Shown here piece after piece: positions 1 to 11,602 of a stretch of DNA of 64,000 nucleotides (the first letter of the stretch is position 1; each line of letters begins with the position of its first letter). The DNA lies in assembly GCA_905116865.2 (NCBI GenBank), contig CAJHNH020003139.1, forward strand, positions 303,404 through 367,403, given 5' to 3'. The notes beneath the pieces were generated by a model, which saw nothing but the letters and a program-made list of their open reading frames with translations, was not told the DNA's origin and ran no database searches. Both the position numbers and the translations under genes were made by a program. The DNA comes from Candidula unifasciata (taxonomy: Eukaryota > Mollusca > Gastropoda > Stylommatophora > Geomitridae).

Positions 1-51
1 AAGGGCACCAGTGGATCAGCAATCACATCCAGAAGACATCATTATCTATAA

Positions 52-306
52 AGGTGGGGGGGGGGGGGGGGTCACAGAGCAAGGGTAAAGGTTAGCTTGA
101 ACATATACAGCACAAAAGATGAGAGAAACAATAACACAGGACAGGTGGGGGGGTCACAGAGCAAGGGTCAAGGTTAGCTTGAACATATACAGCACAAAAG
201 ACGAGAGAAACAATAACACAGGACAGGTGGGTCACAGAGCAAGGGTCAAGGTTAGCTTGAACATATACAGCACAAAAGACGAGAGAAACAATAACACAGG
301 ACAGGA
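52..306. repeat. Minisatellite, about 77-81 bp x 3
   Basis: Three copies share GTCACAGAGCAAGGGT at about 71, 152 and 229. Each continues through TTAGCTTGAACATATACAGC to an ACACAGGACAGG end. The first copy is preceded by a G run. Confidence 0.9.
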
Positions 307-1149
307 AATAGTGTTAAGCATGAGCAACTAAATAACCGCTGCTTTGAAAGCAGAAAAAAAAAGTAGTCGCACATGCATTGATCATTTCAGACTCCATGAG
401 CGTGCTTCAGGAGATTGCAACAGACAGCCTTTAGTCTGAATGGGTAGACAGCATTCAGAAATAACATTGAGCCTCCGTCATCTGGGTCTACACATGTAGG
501 TTTGTCAGAGGAAAAGATCATGAATGAACAGACCAGTTAGCCAGTAATGCACCAATGTGTATGAGAAGAAGCTTGGACAAAGCAAATATCATTGGTGATG
601 TACGGACTAGGCTAGTGAGTAATGACAAAGCTCTGGCACTAACATAATTGCATGACCTGAGAATGAAGCACGTCACTGCTGTCTTTTATACTGTCAGAAC
701 AGGAGATATTGTAACCAACTGTTCATGGGAGAAATCAGTAGATGTAGCGTGGAGTGGCTACTGCACCTGTAAACTGGGCAGCCTAATCTATTTCTCTTCT
801 CCTCCGTCCAGATACATTAGAGGCTGCACAGCACATGACCAATATGTGTCTTACATTTGCACTTCTGTTCCCTTCTATTTCACTTCCTTTCATAAGAAAA
901 CTAAGGTAGTGGGTCCACAAGTCGCTCCATGATGCTCTACCTGATGATCTAGACTGAGTCCTGGTAAAGAATGTAGCTAACACAAAGAATGATTCATTGC
1001 TACATAATTATCACTGGTGTTTTCTTTTGTGATTTCTTGTGTTAACCGTGATTGATATTGACTTACAACTATGACTTGTGAGTGCTTCGGCATCACTGCC
1101 TGATGTTTCTACCTCTTACGGTTTGTGTTAGCTTACTCATGTATATTGA
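307..1149. other. Unique sequence, no gene seen
   Basis: AT-rich non-repetitive DNA. The open frames are short and unlike any protein I recognise, and no RNA gene is visible. Confidence 0.6.
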
Positions 1150-1430
1150 TTTGTAGTCTATGAAAATCTATCCACAATCAGATTTTTATGTGGTAGAGAT
1201 ATATAGTGTATGTAAAGATCAATCTATCAACAGTCAAATTTATCAGTGACAGAGATATTGACTTGTAGTGTAGGTAGAGATAAATCTATCAACAATCAGA
1301 TTTATATGTGGCAGAGGTATTGACTTGTGTAGTTGGAGATAAATCTATCAACAATCAGATTTATTGACTTGTAGGGCAGGTAGAGATAAAGCTATCAACA
1401 ATTAGATTTATATCTGACAGAGATATAAAC
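1150..1430. repeat. Degenerate tandem repeat, about 60-65 bp x 4
   Basis: Diverged copies share the words AATCTATCAACA, CAGATTTAT and GAGATATTGACTTGTAG. It looks older than the other arrays. Confidence 0.7.
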
Positions 1431-1787
1431 CAGCTTGATGTAAGGGCCACATTATTCTCAGGAGTGTCACAATTATTCAGGCTGTTGCTGGGACACAGTT
1501 TATGTTACAAAAAATATCTATTAGGTAATCAATAACAAAGTGTGGATGTAACATTTTTCTGATTTTCAAAAGTGTATGATTAATAAAAATGAAACCAGTT
1601 ATAACTGATGTTGTATTTGTGTACATTTCTGAAGAAGCCAGACTTATTTTGTGGGTATGTTGTGACCAGTCCTAAAATTGAAGATGAAAATTGTCGACAC
1701 ACGGGGGAAGGAAAAAAATCACAGGTTAAGTAAAGCAAGTAAAAGACCCTCATAAAACCATGGGTACATTGGGCAGTTGATAGTAAA

Positions 1788-1846
1788 CAGTTTTTTATAG
1801 ACCAATTGGCACTTGACAAGTGATGCGGTCAACCACCCACAGATTG
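1788..1846 (-). mobile_element. SINE fragment (family of 14707-14971)
   Basis: TATAGACCAATTGGCAC followed by AAGTGATGCGGTCA parallels the core of the SINE at 14707-14971 (ACAGACCAATCGGCAC, AAGTGATGTGGTCA). Only the core is kept. Confidence 0.5.
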
Positions 1847-2348
1847 CTTCAGACTTGGCTGAATGAATAGAAACAAAACTGGTTTGCAGTTGGCTCCATA
1901 TTCTGTGTGTTATTATATAGTTACTTGCTGTACCTGGCCACACGTTGCTGTGGCTTAGTTTGGCTAAATAGAAAAAAAAAAGGAAATAGAAATCGCATGT
2001 GTCTAACATGGGTAATGTCGCAATCATTGTCAACACAGATAAAGAGATAGTCTTCGATGCTGTCGACCCCTCTCCCCCTCAAATCCATCAATTACTCTCT
2101 AACATCGAAGGTTGTTTTTTAAAAGAAAGAAAAAATAAATGTCGCAATAATTGCCTGTGCAGATATAGAGATAGTCTGGTTTGCCAACTCTAGAACACGC
2201 AATATATAATTGTGTCATTATAGTGGTCATTGAAATTGAATTAAATGTTACTAAAATGAAAATATTAGTTTCATAAATTTTCCCAACAAATGTCGCCACC
2301 TATTTCAAACCATGACAGGTAGCATCCTGGTATCAAAACAAACATTTC

Positions 2349-2426
2349 CTTAAAATTTCAGCTAAATCGGTTCAGTAGTTTCTGAGTCTATAGGTGACAA
2401 ACAAACAAACATCGATTTTTAAATAG
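2349..2426 (+). mobile_element. Interspersed-repeat 3' tail
   Basis: CAGCTAAATCGGTTCAGTAG, then TTTCTGAGTCTATAGG and ACAAACAAACAAACA, has the look of a tail seen on many invertebrate LINE/SINE-type repeats. The flanking 1990-2350 may be the body of the element, but I cannot class it. Confidence 0.35.
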
Positions 2427-2577
2427 ATTTGGGGCTCTGTGACGCTATATTGGTGTCATCACTGGAGCTTTGGGGTTTGTGCTTTGTGATCAGTGCTCTA
2501 TGGTGAGAGGCTGAGCTGTATGGTATAAAAACCAGCACAAAGATGTTGATTCTCTTGAGGTTTAACACTATTTAACC

Positions 2578-3055
2578 ATGGTCCTTTGGTGCACTATTTC
2601 ACCCTGGTCGTTTGGTGCACTCACCATGGTCGTTTGGTGCACTCACCATGGTCGTTTGGTGCACTATTTCACCATGGTCGTTTGGTGCATTATTTCACCC
2701 TGGTCGTTGGTGCACTATTTCACCCTGGTCGTTTGGTGCACTATTTCACCCTGGTCATTTGGTGCACCATTTCACCCTGGTCGTTTGGTGCACCATTTCA
2801 CCCTGGTCGTTTGGTGCACTATTTCACCATGGTCGTTTGGTGCACCATTTCACCATGGTCGTTTGGTGCACCATTTCACCCTGGTCGTTTGGTGCACCAT
2901 TTCACCCTGGTCGTTTGGTGCACTATTTCACCATGGTCGTTTGGTGCACCATTTCACCATGGTCGTTTGGTGCACCATTTCACCCTGGTCGTTTGGTGCA
3001 CCATTTCACCCTGGTCGTTTGGTGCACTATTTCACCATGGTCCTTTGATGCACTG
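2578..3055. repeat. Minisatellite, 26 bp x about 18
   Basis: The unit contains TTCACCCTGGTCGTTTGGTG with CCTGG/CATGG and ACTA/ACCA variants. GCACCA and TGGTGC make each unit an inverted-repeat pair. As 26 is not a multiple of 3, all three plus frames stay open over the array; this is not coding. Confidence 0.95.
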
Positions 3056-3400
3056 TTGATTTGTTGTTGCCACAAAGATGTAGCTCTCGGTTGTTGACAA
3101 CTGTGATTATTTTAGTTTATGTTGACTAAATTTACTATTTTTTCTTTACAAGACTGTTTTCATTTTTTTTAAGCTGTTCATTCCTTTTTGTTTTCGTTGG
3201 TTGTGATTTTGATAAACAAACTCAAAAAGTCAGTTTTATTTTTAAATATTTTCAATATGTACAAAAAGCTGTCAAACAATGAGGGTTCCTGGAGTTAAGT
3301 TGATTAAAAAAAATAAAAATAAATTTTTTTTTTGTCTGATGAAAGTCTAAATGTTCATTTGTATCTATGTGTGTGTCTTTCTATGGCATTACTGAGCGGC
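3056..3400. other. AT-rich spacer, no gene seen
   Basis: T-rich and A-rich runs, with no supported feature. Confidence 0.5.
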
Positions 3401-3879
3401 AGTTCCAGGGGGAGGGGGGGGGGGTAGAATAGACCTACTGACCCGCCAACAAGCATGATGGAAGCAATTAATAATTCGTTCTTTGCCGAGATCCGATGTG
3501 ATAGGTTGTAAGGCGCAGAAATCACAACACTGTCTGCCAACTGCCCTTTGAAAGCGAGCATCTGGTGGTAGGTTTCTTGCAAGATCAGCAGTTGCCCACG
3601 CGATCAATTTTAATCACATACGGGCACCACAACACTGCACGACAGGCGTCGCGCCATTTTCTGAATCTACAATTCACACCAACACGTTGGTCACAGTCGA
3701 AAAAACATTCCAAATGCAATCCACAGCTCACAGGGTCACGCCATGCATTCAACTCAGAAGCTGGGCGACAAAACTGTATCCAGTCTACAAATGGAGCAAA
3801 AATGCATCAGCCACCGTCCGGCAGAAGCAAAAAATGTGCTTGTTTCGAACAGTGCCGCTGCCTAACGTCCATTTTGAAG
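3401..3879. other. Unassigned, possibly transposon-derived
   Basis: GC-richer than its surroundings and directly downstream, in minus sense, of the LINE fragment. It could be the decayed LINE 3' end. No motif is secure. Confidence 0.3.
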
Positions 3880-4142
3880 CTGTGCCTGCAAGTCGCTTCA
3901 ATAACCGAACTGCCTCAATGTTTTATTCTGTACGTTTTCAGTATGGTTTTTGAGACTGAGCTGCCGGTCAAGTGTGACTCCAAGATTTGTAGGGTGCTCT
4001 TCTTTCCTCACCTGGTTTTTGTCTAACCTTAAGTTGATATTTTCCTTTATATTTTTGGCTTTTGGTAAAGATTGTTTAGACCGTCTTCATAAAGTTAATC
4101 TTGAGTTTCCATCTTTGGCAGTAAACATGCAGTCTTCTAAGG

Positions 4143-4907
4143 CAGTGGCTCTAGCCCTCGTAATGCTGCGCCCTTAATACAGTTCCCTCATGTTGTAGCG
4201 ACCCTTTAATACAGTTCCCTCGTGTTGTGGCGACCCTTTAATACAGTTCCCTCATGTTGTAGCGACCCTTTAATACAGTTCCCTCATGTTGTAGCGACCC
4301 TTTAATACAGTTCCCTCATGTTGTGGGAACCCTTTAATACAGTTCCCTCATGTTGTGGGAACCCTTTAATACAGTTCCCTCATGTTGTAGCGACCCTTTA
4401 ATACAGTTCCCTCATGTTGTGGGAACCCTTTAATACAGTTCCCTCATGTTGTAGCGACCCTTTAAAACAGTTCCCTCATGTTGTGGGAACCCTTTAATAC
4501 AGTTCCCTCATGTTGTAGCGACCCTTTAAAACAGTTCCCTCATGTTGTGGGAACCCTTTAATACAGTTCCCTCATGTTGTGGGAACCCTTTAATACAGTT
4601 CCCTCATGTTGTGGGAACCCTTTAATACAGTTCCCTCATGTTGTAGCGACCCTTTAATACAGTTCCCTCATGTTGTGGGAACCCTTTAATACAGTTCCCT
4701 CATGTTGTGGCGACCCTTTAATACAGCTCCCTCATGTTGTGGGAACCCTTTAATACAGCTCCCTCATGTTGTGGGAACCCTTTAATACAGTTCCCTTATG
4801 TTCCTTCATAACTTCAATGAATATGTGTTTTCGCATGGTTTTAGGCGACCCCTGTGAAAGGCTCGTTCGCCCCCCCCCCCCCTCCCCAAAGGGGTTGAGA
4901 ACCGGTG
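4143..4907 (+). mobile_element. SPIN-like hAT element with internal tandem expansion
   Basis: The 5' end CAGTGGCTCTAGCCC and the 3' end GGGGTTGAGAACCGGTG form imperfect terminal inverted repeats of the CAGYGGTTCTCAACC type. Just inside are AATGCTGCG, CCTTTAATACAG and TCATGTTGTGG on the left. On the right are ATATGTGTTTTCGCATGGTT and AGGCGACCCCTGTGAAAGG. I recognise this as the SPIN / rodent URR1-like non-autonomous hAT pattern, from memory. No transposase is present. The middle is replaced by a 32-bp minisatellite. No clear 8-bp target duplication is seen (TTCTAAGG left, TTTACATT right). It interrupts the LINE remnant. Confidence 0.75.
4165..4795. repeat. Minisatellite inside the hAT element, 32 bp x about 19
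   Basis: The unit contains CCCTTTAATACAGTTCCCTC, then ATGTTGTGGGAA or ATGTTGTAGCGA. The unit is the subterminal sequence of the hAT element itself, so the array grew from the transposon end after, or just before, insertion. Confidence 0.9.
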
Positions 4908-5500
4908 TTTACATTTTTACATTTTCATCAATTTGCATATTGCTAGATCTCAGCATACAAGGCTTTTTTGGCCTTGATTTGTCTAGCAAGTCATTGATAA
5001 AGATTTAAAAACTGTAAATCTCAACAATGAGCCTTGCACCTTCCCCCAAGACCAGATTGCGTTGTATATCATAGTCTGGATTGTTCTTTCTGTCATGATG
5101 TTAAGGATATTGGGCAATGGCTTTGGGGTCATCTGCAGACTTATTGGTTTTAAGTATAGGGCCAATATTGGCATTCCTCCATGCCTTTGGGAGTTTGCCC
5201 GATCACAGTGTTATTTTTTTAATTCTCTTCTGGACCGGCCAATATGTAGCAGCATTTCGTTGTGGATCTTACCTGGACCTGGGGATTTTCTAGGTTTTAA
5301 TTTCTTCAGGGCCTGTTCTAACTCATCCGTGCTAAACTCATAGTTAAAAAGGGAATCAGTGGCTGTTGGAGCTCTCTCTTGTTTCTTTAAATGACAGTGT
5401 GAGGCATCTAGAAAAGGGGCAGCTGAACAGTGAAGACAGGCTAGAAAGACCTGTATGACAAGTCCTTTACCTACAGACACTGTTCTCTTCTGCACTCAGT

Positions 5501-5641
5501 CGTCTAAATTGTTCCAGGGCCCGTATTGCGCTTATTGATCACCGCTCGACTCAGACATTTAATTAAAGTTTCATGACGAACGTGTTCAACCAAAATGTGG
5601 TTGGCTAACTGGCACGCCGTGGGTCATGTGATCAGCATCAG
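5501..5641. other. Spacer, no gene seen
   Basis: Unique sequence between the LINE remnant and the SINE, with nothing recognised. Confidence 0.5.
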
Positions 5642-5653
5642 GCTGGCCAGTTT

Positions 5654-5936
5654 CTTCTTCTTCTTCGCGTTCACCAGCTGTACACTCTGATGGAAAGTTC
5701 TGGTTGGTCGTCCACTTCTGAACTGCAGTCCTACTCCAGAATCTGAGTTGCATGTGCATCCGTTTTACAGATCTGATTCACTTGAATGCAGACTGTTGGT
5801 TCCTTGCCTCTTAGACAGATGCACTCCAACCTCAATGGAAGCTCCCCAATTAGTTGACTCTTACGACATGTTTTTGGATAGGCAGTTTGTCTATTCTTGT
5901 TTTCCCCACGATGGGGCCCCGGAACCCACACGGGGA
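5654..5936 (-). mobile_element. SINE-like retroposon family A, complete copy
   Basis: A 283-bp element on the minus strand. Its head is CCCCGTGTGGGTTCCGGGGC; its end is GAACGCGAAGAAGAAGAAG. It is flanked by a perfect 12-bp target duplication, GCTGGCCAGTTT, at 5642-5653 and 5937-5948. Head, length, tail and duplication length match the copy at 51522-51800. No tRNA, 7SL or 5S promoter is evident, so the origin is unclear. It encodes no real protein. Confidence 0.88.
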
Positions 5937-6004
5937 GCTGGCCAGTTTGACTCCCCAGGACATTTTAGGGTACCAGTTTTACTCCTGGGTCAATTATAAA
6001 AACC

Positions 6005-6625
6005 TGCTGCATGTGGGTTCACAGTCACATGTGGGATCACAGTCGCATATGGGATCACAGTCACATGTAGGGATCACAATCGCATGTGGGTTTACAGTCA
6101 CATGTGGGAGCACAGTCGCATGTGGGTTCACAGTCGCATGTGGGATCAGTCACATGTAGGGATCACAGTCGCATGTGGGTTTACAGTCACATGTGGGATC
6201 AGTCGCATGTGGGTTCACAGTCACATGTAGGGATCACAGTCACATGTAGGGATCACAATCACATGTAGGGATCACAGTCGCATGTGGGTTTACAGTCACA
6301 TGTGGGATCAGTCGCATGTGGGTTCACAGTCACATGTAGGGATCACAGTCACATGTAGGGATCACAGTCACATATAGGGATCACAGTCACCTGTAGGGAT
6401 CAAAGTCGCATGTAGGGATCACAGTCGCATGTAGGGATCACAGTCACATGTAGGGATCACAGTCACATGTAGGGATCACAGTCACATGTAGGGATCACAG
6501 TCACATGTAGGGTTCACAGTCGCATGTAGGGATCACAGTCACATGTAGGGATCACAGTCACATGTAGGGATCACAGTCACCTGTAGGGATCACAGTCGCA
6601 TGTGGGTTTACAGTCACATGTTTAC
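6005..6625. repeat. Minisatellite, 19 bp x about 32
   Basis: The unit is TAGGGATCACAGTCACATG with CGCATG, TGGG and TTCACAG variants. A longer period is visible in the first 300 bp, where TGGGTTTACAG units recur. Confidence 0.93.
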
Positions 6626-6889
6626 AAGACGAAATTCACTTGATCCTCACCCTCATGGTCCTGCAGGTTACCACAGACTGCTGAGGCTGTTACATGCCTT
6701 CATTATAAGTTCTTTGGAGGTTAAACAGGCTATCCGTTGTTGTGGCACCCAGACTTAGATAGTATAATCTCAGGGTATCAAGCCTTCACATAGCATCCCA
6801 GAGGAGGAATGGCTCACATACACACAGGCAGATTCAACATAAAGACCTTCAGATCTGCATCTAACTACTGTTCTGACACTGACAGACTG
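6626..6889. other. Unique spacer
   Basis: No gene or RNA seen. Confidence 0.5.
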
Positions 6890-7525
6890 TGTTAAGGTCT
6901 CAGCAAGTTTACAAAAACTTGATGCCTGTAAATCTCAGCTAGTTCACACAAACTTGATGCCTGTAAATCTCAGCAAGTTTACAAAAACTTGATGCCTGTA
7001 AATCTCAGCTAGTTCACACAAACTTGATGCCAGTAAATCTTAGCTAGTTCACACAAACTTGATGCCTGTAAATCTTAGCTAGTTCACACAAACGTGATGT
7101 CTGTAAGTCTCAGCTAGTTCACACAACCTTGATGTCAGTAAGTGCAGCTAGTTCACACAAACTTGATGCCTGTAAGTGCAGCTAGTTCACACAAACTTGA
7201 TGCCTGTAAATCTTAGCTAGTTCACACAAACGTGATGTCTGTAAGTCTCAGCTAGTTCACACAACCTTGATGCCAGTAAGTGCAGCTAGTTCACACAAAC
7301 TTGATGCCTGTAAATCTCAGCTAGTTCACACAAACTTGATGCCAGTAAATCTTAGCTAGTTCACACAAACTTGATGCCTGTAAATCTTAGCTAGTTCACA
7401 CAAACGTGATGTCTGTAAGTCTCAGCTAGTTCACACAACCTTGATGTCAGTAAGTGCAGCTAGTTCACACAAACTTGATGCCTGTAAGTGCAGCTAGTTC
7501 ACACAAACTTGATGTCACTAAGGGT
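6890..7525. repeat. Minisatellite, about 35 bp x 18
   Basis: The unit is built on CTAGTTCACACAAACTTGAT, then GCCTGTAAATCTCAG, with a shorter form ending in AAGTGCAG. Blocks of the two forms repeat as groups, for example around 7030-7180 and 7330-7490. Confidence 0.93.
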
Positions 7526-7966
7526 GAAAAGATAAATCTATCTGCATTTACTTCTGAGACAAATACTGAATTAAAGCAATCATAAACTGTCATTTGGTGT
7601 CCTACCACTGAGTTTGTCCGTGTGCTGTTGTCTTACCACTGTGTTATTCTGTGTGCTGTTGTCTCACAGTTGCTAGCTTTGTGATGTCATGCTTAGAAAG
7701 AGACTGCACAGTTCCTACAAACAGAGTTTCTTTAGTTATATTATCTCAACACCCCTCCCCCCACCCATCCAGTAAATAACACCCCAAAAAAAACCTGTCA
7801 ATGATAATCAAAAGAAACTGTGTAATCACAGTAAAACAAAAATTTAAAAAAAAAAAAACAAACAACCACCTCCCACACATGAGCATGCAAGCGTACACTC
7901 GCACACACACACACACAAAATAAACAGAAAGAGTTTGAAAAATGGATATTACTAGACTTAGGGAGA
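7526..7966. other. Unique, A-rich spacer with CA repeats
   Basis: A-rich stretches and a short ACACAC run near 7900. Nothing coding is recognised. Confidence 0.5.
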
Positions 7967-7994
7967 GGGGGGGGGGGGGGGGGGGGGGGGGGGG
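7967..7994 (+). repeat. Homopolymer of 28 G
   Basis: An uninterrupted G run is followed by TATGTGTGTGTGTG. It could fold as a G-quadruplex. Length calls in such runs are unreliable. Confidence 0.8.
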
Positions 7995-8027
7995 TATGTG
8001 TGTGTGTGCATCATCAAGTGCTACGAC

Positions 8028-8560
8028 AGATGGTAGAGAGAATACAAGTATATGGCACACTCCCCACAGATGGTAGAGAGAATACAAGTATATGGCACAC
8101 TCCCCATAGATGGTAGAGAGAATACAAGTATATGGTACACTCCCCATAGATGGTAGAGAGAATACAAGTATATGGCAGACTCCCCACAGATGGTAGAGAG
8201 AATACAAGTATATGGTACACTCCCCAGATGATAGAGAGAATACAAGTATATGGCACACTCCCCACAGATGGTAGAGAGAATACAAGTATATGGCACACTC
8301 CCCACAGATGGTAGAGAGAATACAAGTATATGACACACTCCCCACAGATGGTAGAGAGAATACAAGTATATGGCACACTCCCCATAGATGGTAGAGAGAA
8401 TACAAGTATATGGTACACTCCCCATAGATGGTAGAGAGAATACAAGTATATGGCAGACTCCCCACAGATGGTAGAGAGAATACAAGTATATGGTACACTC
8501 CCCACAGATGGTAGAGAGAATACAAGTATATGGCACACTCCCCACAGATGTACAACAAAT
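8028..8560. repeat. Minisatellite, 40 bp x 13
   Basis: The unit has AGATGGTAGAGAGAATACAA, then GTATATGGCACACTCCCCAC. Variants are CATAGA/CACAGA and GGTACA/GGCACA/GGCAGA. Long minus-strand frames here are artefacts. Confidence 0.95.
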
Positions 8561-8641
8561 ATACAAGTGATATAAACATTCATTTATTTGTCCAACAGTT
8601 TGTCTACTTAAAACTAAATGCATAATAGTACATTTAGTGAC

Positions 8642-9252
8642 TCAAAAACTGGTCAGATCAGCAAATGCAATTACATCCACAAAAACTGGTCAGATCAGCA
8701 AATGCAATTACATCCACAAAAACTGGTCAGATCAGCAAATGCAATTACATCCACAAAAACTGGTCAGATCAGCAAATGCAATTACATCCACAAAAACTGG
8801 TCAGATCAGCAAATGCAATTACATCCACAAAAACTGGTCAGATCAGCAAATGCAATTACATCCACAAAAACTGGTCAGATCAGCAAATGCAATTACATCC
8901 ACAAAAACTGGTCAGATCAGCAAATGCAATTACATCCACAAAAACTGGTCAGATCAGCAAATGCAATTACATCCACAAAAACTGGTCAGATCAGCAATTA
9001 CATCCACAAAAACTGGTCAGATCAGCAAATGCAATTACATCCACAAAAACTGGTCAGATCAGCAAATGCAATTACATCCACAAAAACTGGTCAGATCAGC
9101 AAATGCAATTACATCCACAAAAACTGGTCAGATCAGCAATTACATCCACAAAAACTGGTCAGATCAGCAATTACATCCACAAAAACTGGTCAGATCAGCA
9201 ATTACATCCACAAAAACTGGTCAGATCAGCAATTACATCCACAAAAACTGAC
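8642..9252. repeat. Minisatellite, 36 bp and 30 bp forms, about 18 copies
   Basis: Copies start AAAACTGGTCAGATCAGCAA. The 36-bp form carries an extra ATGCAA before TTACATCCAC. Long forms fill the left; short forms fill the right end (9130-9250) with one isolated short copy near 8990. Confidence 0.95.
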
Positions 9253-9910
9253 ACCTTCACCTGCCCGAGAAAACACTGAGCCAAGAATGATTTAACTCAA
9301 GAATGCAACTTGACCGGCTATCAAACACAGACACAGGTACACGAGTGCTTTCTCAAGGCAATGGCAAACTTTTTCTCCGTGCACACCCATACATGCTTGT
9401 GCAGCACGCGCGCACACACACATCATGATTGTAACACTCACAAACAAGCATCCTGAAAGGTGGAGACAGCTATGCTCCGTACACACGTGCTATAAGCTCC
9501 GTACACACGTGCTATAAGCTCCGTACCCTCATGCTATAAACACTGACTGATTCGGCCTCCTGTTGGTTCACTCAGTAACACTTTAATGTAAGATAGTAAG
9601 TACACTTGTAGGTCCAGGAGGTCATGCACAAGTGCTGATACATTCAGCTGCCCCCACAAAATGATGTCATTCAAAAATGTCACCAGTTAACCATTAAACA
9701 CAGACACAAGTAAAGAGATGGTTACACAAAACAAGTGCTAACAACTGAAACTACAATTGGCTAGGAAACCACACAGTGGTCAAAACATGATTGGAGTTTG
9801 TGAAACCCTGTAGAGAATTTGCAACTTAAAAAAAAAGTGATGATTTTTCTGAATGTTCTAGAATCATCCCGTTTCTGCTTCAGCAGTTAATGCTTTCACT
9901 AGAGATGCAT
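9253..9910. other. Unique spacer with a 3-copy short repeat
   Basis: At 9473-9540 CTCCGTACACACGTGCTATA occurs three times, the last copy diverged. Otherwise nothing is recognised. Confidence 0.6.
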
Positions 9911-10964
9911 ACAGACACAAGATAACTGGGACACAAGATAACTGGGACACAAGATAACTGGGACACAAGATAACTGGGACACAAGATAACTGGGACACAA
10001 GATAACTGGGACACAAGATAACTGGGACACAAGATAACTGGGACACAAGATAACTGGGACACAAGATAACTGGGACACAAGATAACTGGGACACAAGATA
10101 ACTGGGACACAAGATAACTGGGACACAAGATAACTGGGACACAAGATAACTGGGACACAAGATAACTGGGACACAAGATAACTGGGACACAAGATAACTG
10201 GGACACAAGATAACTGGGACACAAGATAACTGGGACACAAGATAACTGGGACACAAGATAACTGGGACACAAGATAACTGGGACACAAGATGACTGGGAC
10301 ACAAGATGACTGGGACACAAGATGACTGGGACACAAGATGACTGGGACACAAGATAACTGGGACACAAGATGACTGGGACACAAGATAACTGGGACACAA
10401 GATAACTGGGACACAAGATAACTGGGACACAAGATAACTGGGACACAAGATAACTGGGACACAAGATAACTGGGACACAAGATAACTGGGACACAAGATA
10501 ACTGGGACACAAGATAACTGGGACACAAGATAACTGGGACACAAGATAACTGGGACACAAGATAACTGGGACACAAGATGACTGGGACACAAGATGACTG
10601 GGACACAAGATGACTGGGACACAAGATGACTGGGACACAAGATAACTGGGACACAAGATAACTGGGACACAAGATAACTGGGACACAAGATAACTGGGAC
10701 ACAAGATAACTGGGACACAAGATAACTGGGACACAAGATAACTGGGACACAAGATAACTGGGACACAAGATAACTGGGACACAAGATAACTGGGACACAA
10801 GATAACTGGGACACAAGATAACTGGGACACAAGATAACTGGGACACAAGATAACTGGGACACAAGATAACTGGGACACAAGATAACTGGGACACAAGATA
10901 ACTGGGACACAAGATAACTGGGACACAAGATAACTGGGACACAAGATAACTGGGACACAAGATG
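9911..10964. repeat. Minisatellite, 16 bp x about 66
   Basis: The unit is ATAACTGGGACACAAG, nearly perfect. ATGACTGGG variants are clustered at about 10290-10380 and 10578-10640, the two clusters 288 bp (18 units) apart, which suggests block duplication. Since 16 is not a multiple of 3, all minus frames stay open; not coding. Confidence 0.97.
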
Positions 10965-10995
10965 ACATGAAACAGTGGGGTCGGCAACCTTCTAG

Positions 10996-11245
10996 TAGTT
11001 AAGGTTTCAACTTTCCTGCAAATGGGTCAGCCCTTAATTGATCCATTCCTGAGCCAGTGAAAGTCATATTCAAATTTCCCATTTATAAACAAAGAATCAG
11101 TCTCGGAAAAATCCAGAATCATGCACAGGCAGTAAATGCATAAGACAGCAACGACAAGTGCCAATGCCAGCAGAAGTGCAATTTGATGTGGATGGAAGTA
11201 GTCAATTACAACAGGCTGGCTGCATACACACAATATTATTGCATA
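10996..11245. mobile_element. Dispersed repeat family D, copy 1
   Basis: Shared with 18175-18440, 25685-25912 and, partly, 29946-30010. It starts AGGTTTCAACTT, then GCAA, and ends near GATGGAAGTAGTCA. It has no coding capacity; class unknown. Confidence 0.6.
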
Positions 11246-11602
11246 AGGCACTTAATCAGTTAAACTAGACACAGCTACAGAAATACACAGCTCAGTGTTG
11301 TACAAGCACTCAACGCAATAGTTGCAACAGTGCAGTTCATACCAAAGACAATACTACAGATACAGGTAACTGATTTCAAGCGAACAAAACAAAAAGAATA
11401 GCTTACACAGTGAAACCAAGAACTCCAGTCCATAAAGGAAAAATGTATTTCCAAACTGTGGGTAGAAGCAAACACTTTGAGATTTTAATTGGTGGTCTGC
11501 CTATCGGCCACATTGGACAGGAAGTCTACTTTCAGTCGTCCAGTTGCAAAGTACTGTTACAGTGTGCAAGCTTTAGTCCAACACCTTCTGCAGTTAACAA
11601 TT
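11246..11602. other. Unique spacer
   Basis: No gene seen. It is the left flank of the 42-bp array. Confidence 0.5.

Larger units (their letters stand above)
3880..5500 (-). mobile_element. Decayed non-LTR retrotransposon (LINE), split by a hAT element
   Basis: Minus-strand reverse-transcriptase pieces occur in the right order. At 5211-5330 is ELEQALKKLKPRKSPGPGK then IHNEMLLHIG, the classic N-terminal RT block of Jockey/CR1-type LINEs. At about 5050-5180 is WRNANIGPILK; at 4908-5000, INDLLDKSRPKK. After the hAT insertion come KWKLKINFMKTV (about 4090-4130) and, frame-shifted, DRQLSLKNHTENVQNKTLR (about 3900-3985) with LKRLAGT. The middle of the RT, including the catalytic YADD region, is missing, and frameshifts and stops are frequent. 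The element is dead; clade assignment is tentative. Confidence 0.8.

Noticed and set aside
8028..8560. CRISPR-like array
   Set aside because: Repeats are directly adjacent with no unique spacers, and the DNA is animal. The same holds for all other arrays here.
9864..10987. Three overlapping 362-364-codon frames (CPSYLVSQL)
   Set aside because: A 16-bp unit gives the same peptide in all three minus frames, a signature of simple repetition and not of a gene.
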